Origin: Veillonellaceae bacterium
GTDB lineage: Bacteria > Bacillota > Negativicutes > Veillonellales > Veillonellaceae
Assembly (NCBI GenBank): GCA_900765165.1
Contig: CAAFQR010000062.1
Coordinates: forward strand, 1-14,046
Direction of reading: 5' to 3'
DNA: 14,046 nucleotides
Numbering within the stretch: position 1 is the stretch's first letter; each line of letters opens with the position of its first letter. Shown piece after piece: positions 13,678 through 14,046 of the stretch. Under the pieces are notes generated by a model. The model saw nothing but the letters and a program-made list of their open reading frames with translations. It was not told the origin of the DNA and did no database searches. The position numbers and the translations under genes were made by a program.

Positions 13678-13722
13678 AAAGGCACTGAATACGATGCGCA
13701 TCGTGTTTAGTGCCTTTTCTGT
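13678..13722. terminator. Bidirectional terminator after the ECF gene
   Basis: AAAGGCACTGAATACGATG (13678-13696) pairs with CATCGTGTTTAGTGCCTTT (13699-13717) over nearly the whole arm with only G-U deviations, followed by TTCTGTGTTT. It separates the convergent ECF and DUF1828-like genes. The 107 bases before it hold only a 5-bp ACGGC/GCCGT hairpin and no gene. Confidence 0.88.
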
Positions 13723-13755
13723 GTTTGAGTTTACACTAGGGTTCCTATTAGAAAA

Positions 13756-14046
13756 TTATTGTATTTTTAAATCGGTTACTTTGGAGATAATCTGTGTAAA
13801 TTGCGTTATTTTATTACACAGTTGGTCTAATGTCGTTGGTAATACAATAGCGCCTGTGGCTATATCAAAAGTACCACCGGATTCTAAGACGGTTCTATTT
13901 AATAGTGTTTGATTATTAGGAGAGTCGATTTCAAATGTATATGACAGGCGCATTAAGGTTAAGCTACAGTCGGTAAGAAGCAACTGATTATTAGGGAGTA
14001 TTTTTAGAAATATATCAAACATGTCGCCATCAGGATGATAAAGAGG
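13756..14046 (-). CDS. DUF1828-like protein, C-terminal part (runs off the right edge)
   Basis: The last 96 residues of a protein that begins beyond the window; the frame stays open to position 14046. An internal ATG at 14022 is unlikely to be the true start because the LYHPDGD residues before it belong to the domain. DGDMFDIFLK, LLTDCSLTLMRLSYTF, then an IDSPNNQTLLN helix and a QFTQIISKVTDL C-terminus resemble the DUF1828 family (a DGD-x-F-D-I-F-L opening and LTD-x-x-x-TLMRLSY). The biochemical role of this family is unknown. The DNA is visibly richer in A and T than its neighbours, which suggests acquired DNA and perhaps the start of an accessory region to the right. The match is from memory of motif shape. 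Confidence 0.65.
   Translation of the reverse strand, partial: PLYHPDGDMFDIFLKILPNNQLLLTDCSLTLMRLSYTFEIDSPNNQTLLNRTVLESGGTFDIATGAIVLPTTLDQLCNKITQFTQIISKVTDLKIQ

Noticed and set aside
1..14046. CRISPR arrays, tRNA or rRNA genes, insertion sequences
   Set aside because: No regularly spaced long repeats, cloverleaf folds, rRNA stretches or transposase-like proteins were seen; the TTATTTCA copies are too short and irregularly spaced for a CRISPR array.

Overview
The window looks like chromosome of a diderm Firmicute (Negativicutes, probably Veillonella/Megasphaera/Dialister-like). Ribosome binding sites are strong Firmicutes-type AGGAGG sequences and the genes are of middling GC, yet a complete TonB-ExbB-ExbD set is present, which needs an outer membrane. 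The genus cannot be settled from the sequence alone.

Layout, left to right. (1) 57-3650, plus strand: a membrane-anchored DUF2939-type protein, a GlcG/HbpS-type haem-binding-domain protein, and a 694-residue protein joining a suppressor-of-fused (SUFU) domain to a C-terminal DUF2185/Imm33-like domain, closed by a strong terminator. (2) 3862-4362: a universal stress protein with an ATP-type glycine motif. (3) 4363-6333: a 258-nt leader holding two hairpins, then tonB-exbB-exbD. (4) 6330-8431: a LysR regulator (minus) divergent from an L-threonine aldolase-like PLP enzyme (plus), with face-to-face overlapping promoters between them. (5) 8567-11594: an NhaC/MleN-type antiporter (minus) divergent from an anion:cation symporter (ACS)-family MFS carrier (plus), with a perfect 15-bp palindrome between their candidate promoters. 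(6) 11714-13570: a polytopic membrane protein (possibly DUF4153) and an ECF-transporter S component. (7) 13756 to the right edge, minus strand: the C-terminal part of a DUF1828-like protein in visibly AT-richer DNA.

Functionally this is mostly a transport and envelope region: energised outer-membrane uptake, organic-anion and sodium exchange, vitamin-type ECF uptake, and amino-acid cleavage under LysR control. No TonB-dependent receptor and no ECF A or T subunits lie in the window, so those partners must be elsewhere.

The most notable unexplained signal is a short word, TTATTTCA (reverse TGAAATAA). A hand scan finds it 13 times on both strands, against about 0.4 expected with equal base frequencies. 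It is concentrated between genes, nearly always followed by C or G, includes one 17-nt identical pair 8.5 kb apart, and occurs once as an inverted pair building the base of a terminator. That is how DNA uptake sequences behave in other naturally competent bacteria. Second in interest are the SUFU-Imm33 fusion, which resembles polyimmunity proteins, and the 20-bp hairpin just upstream of tonB.
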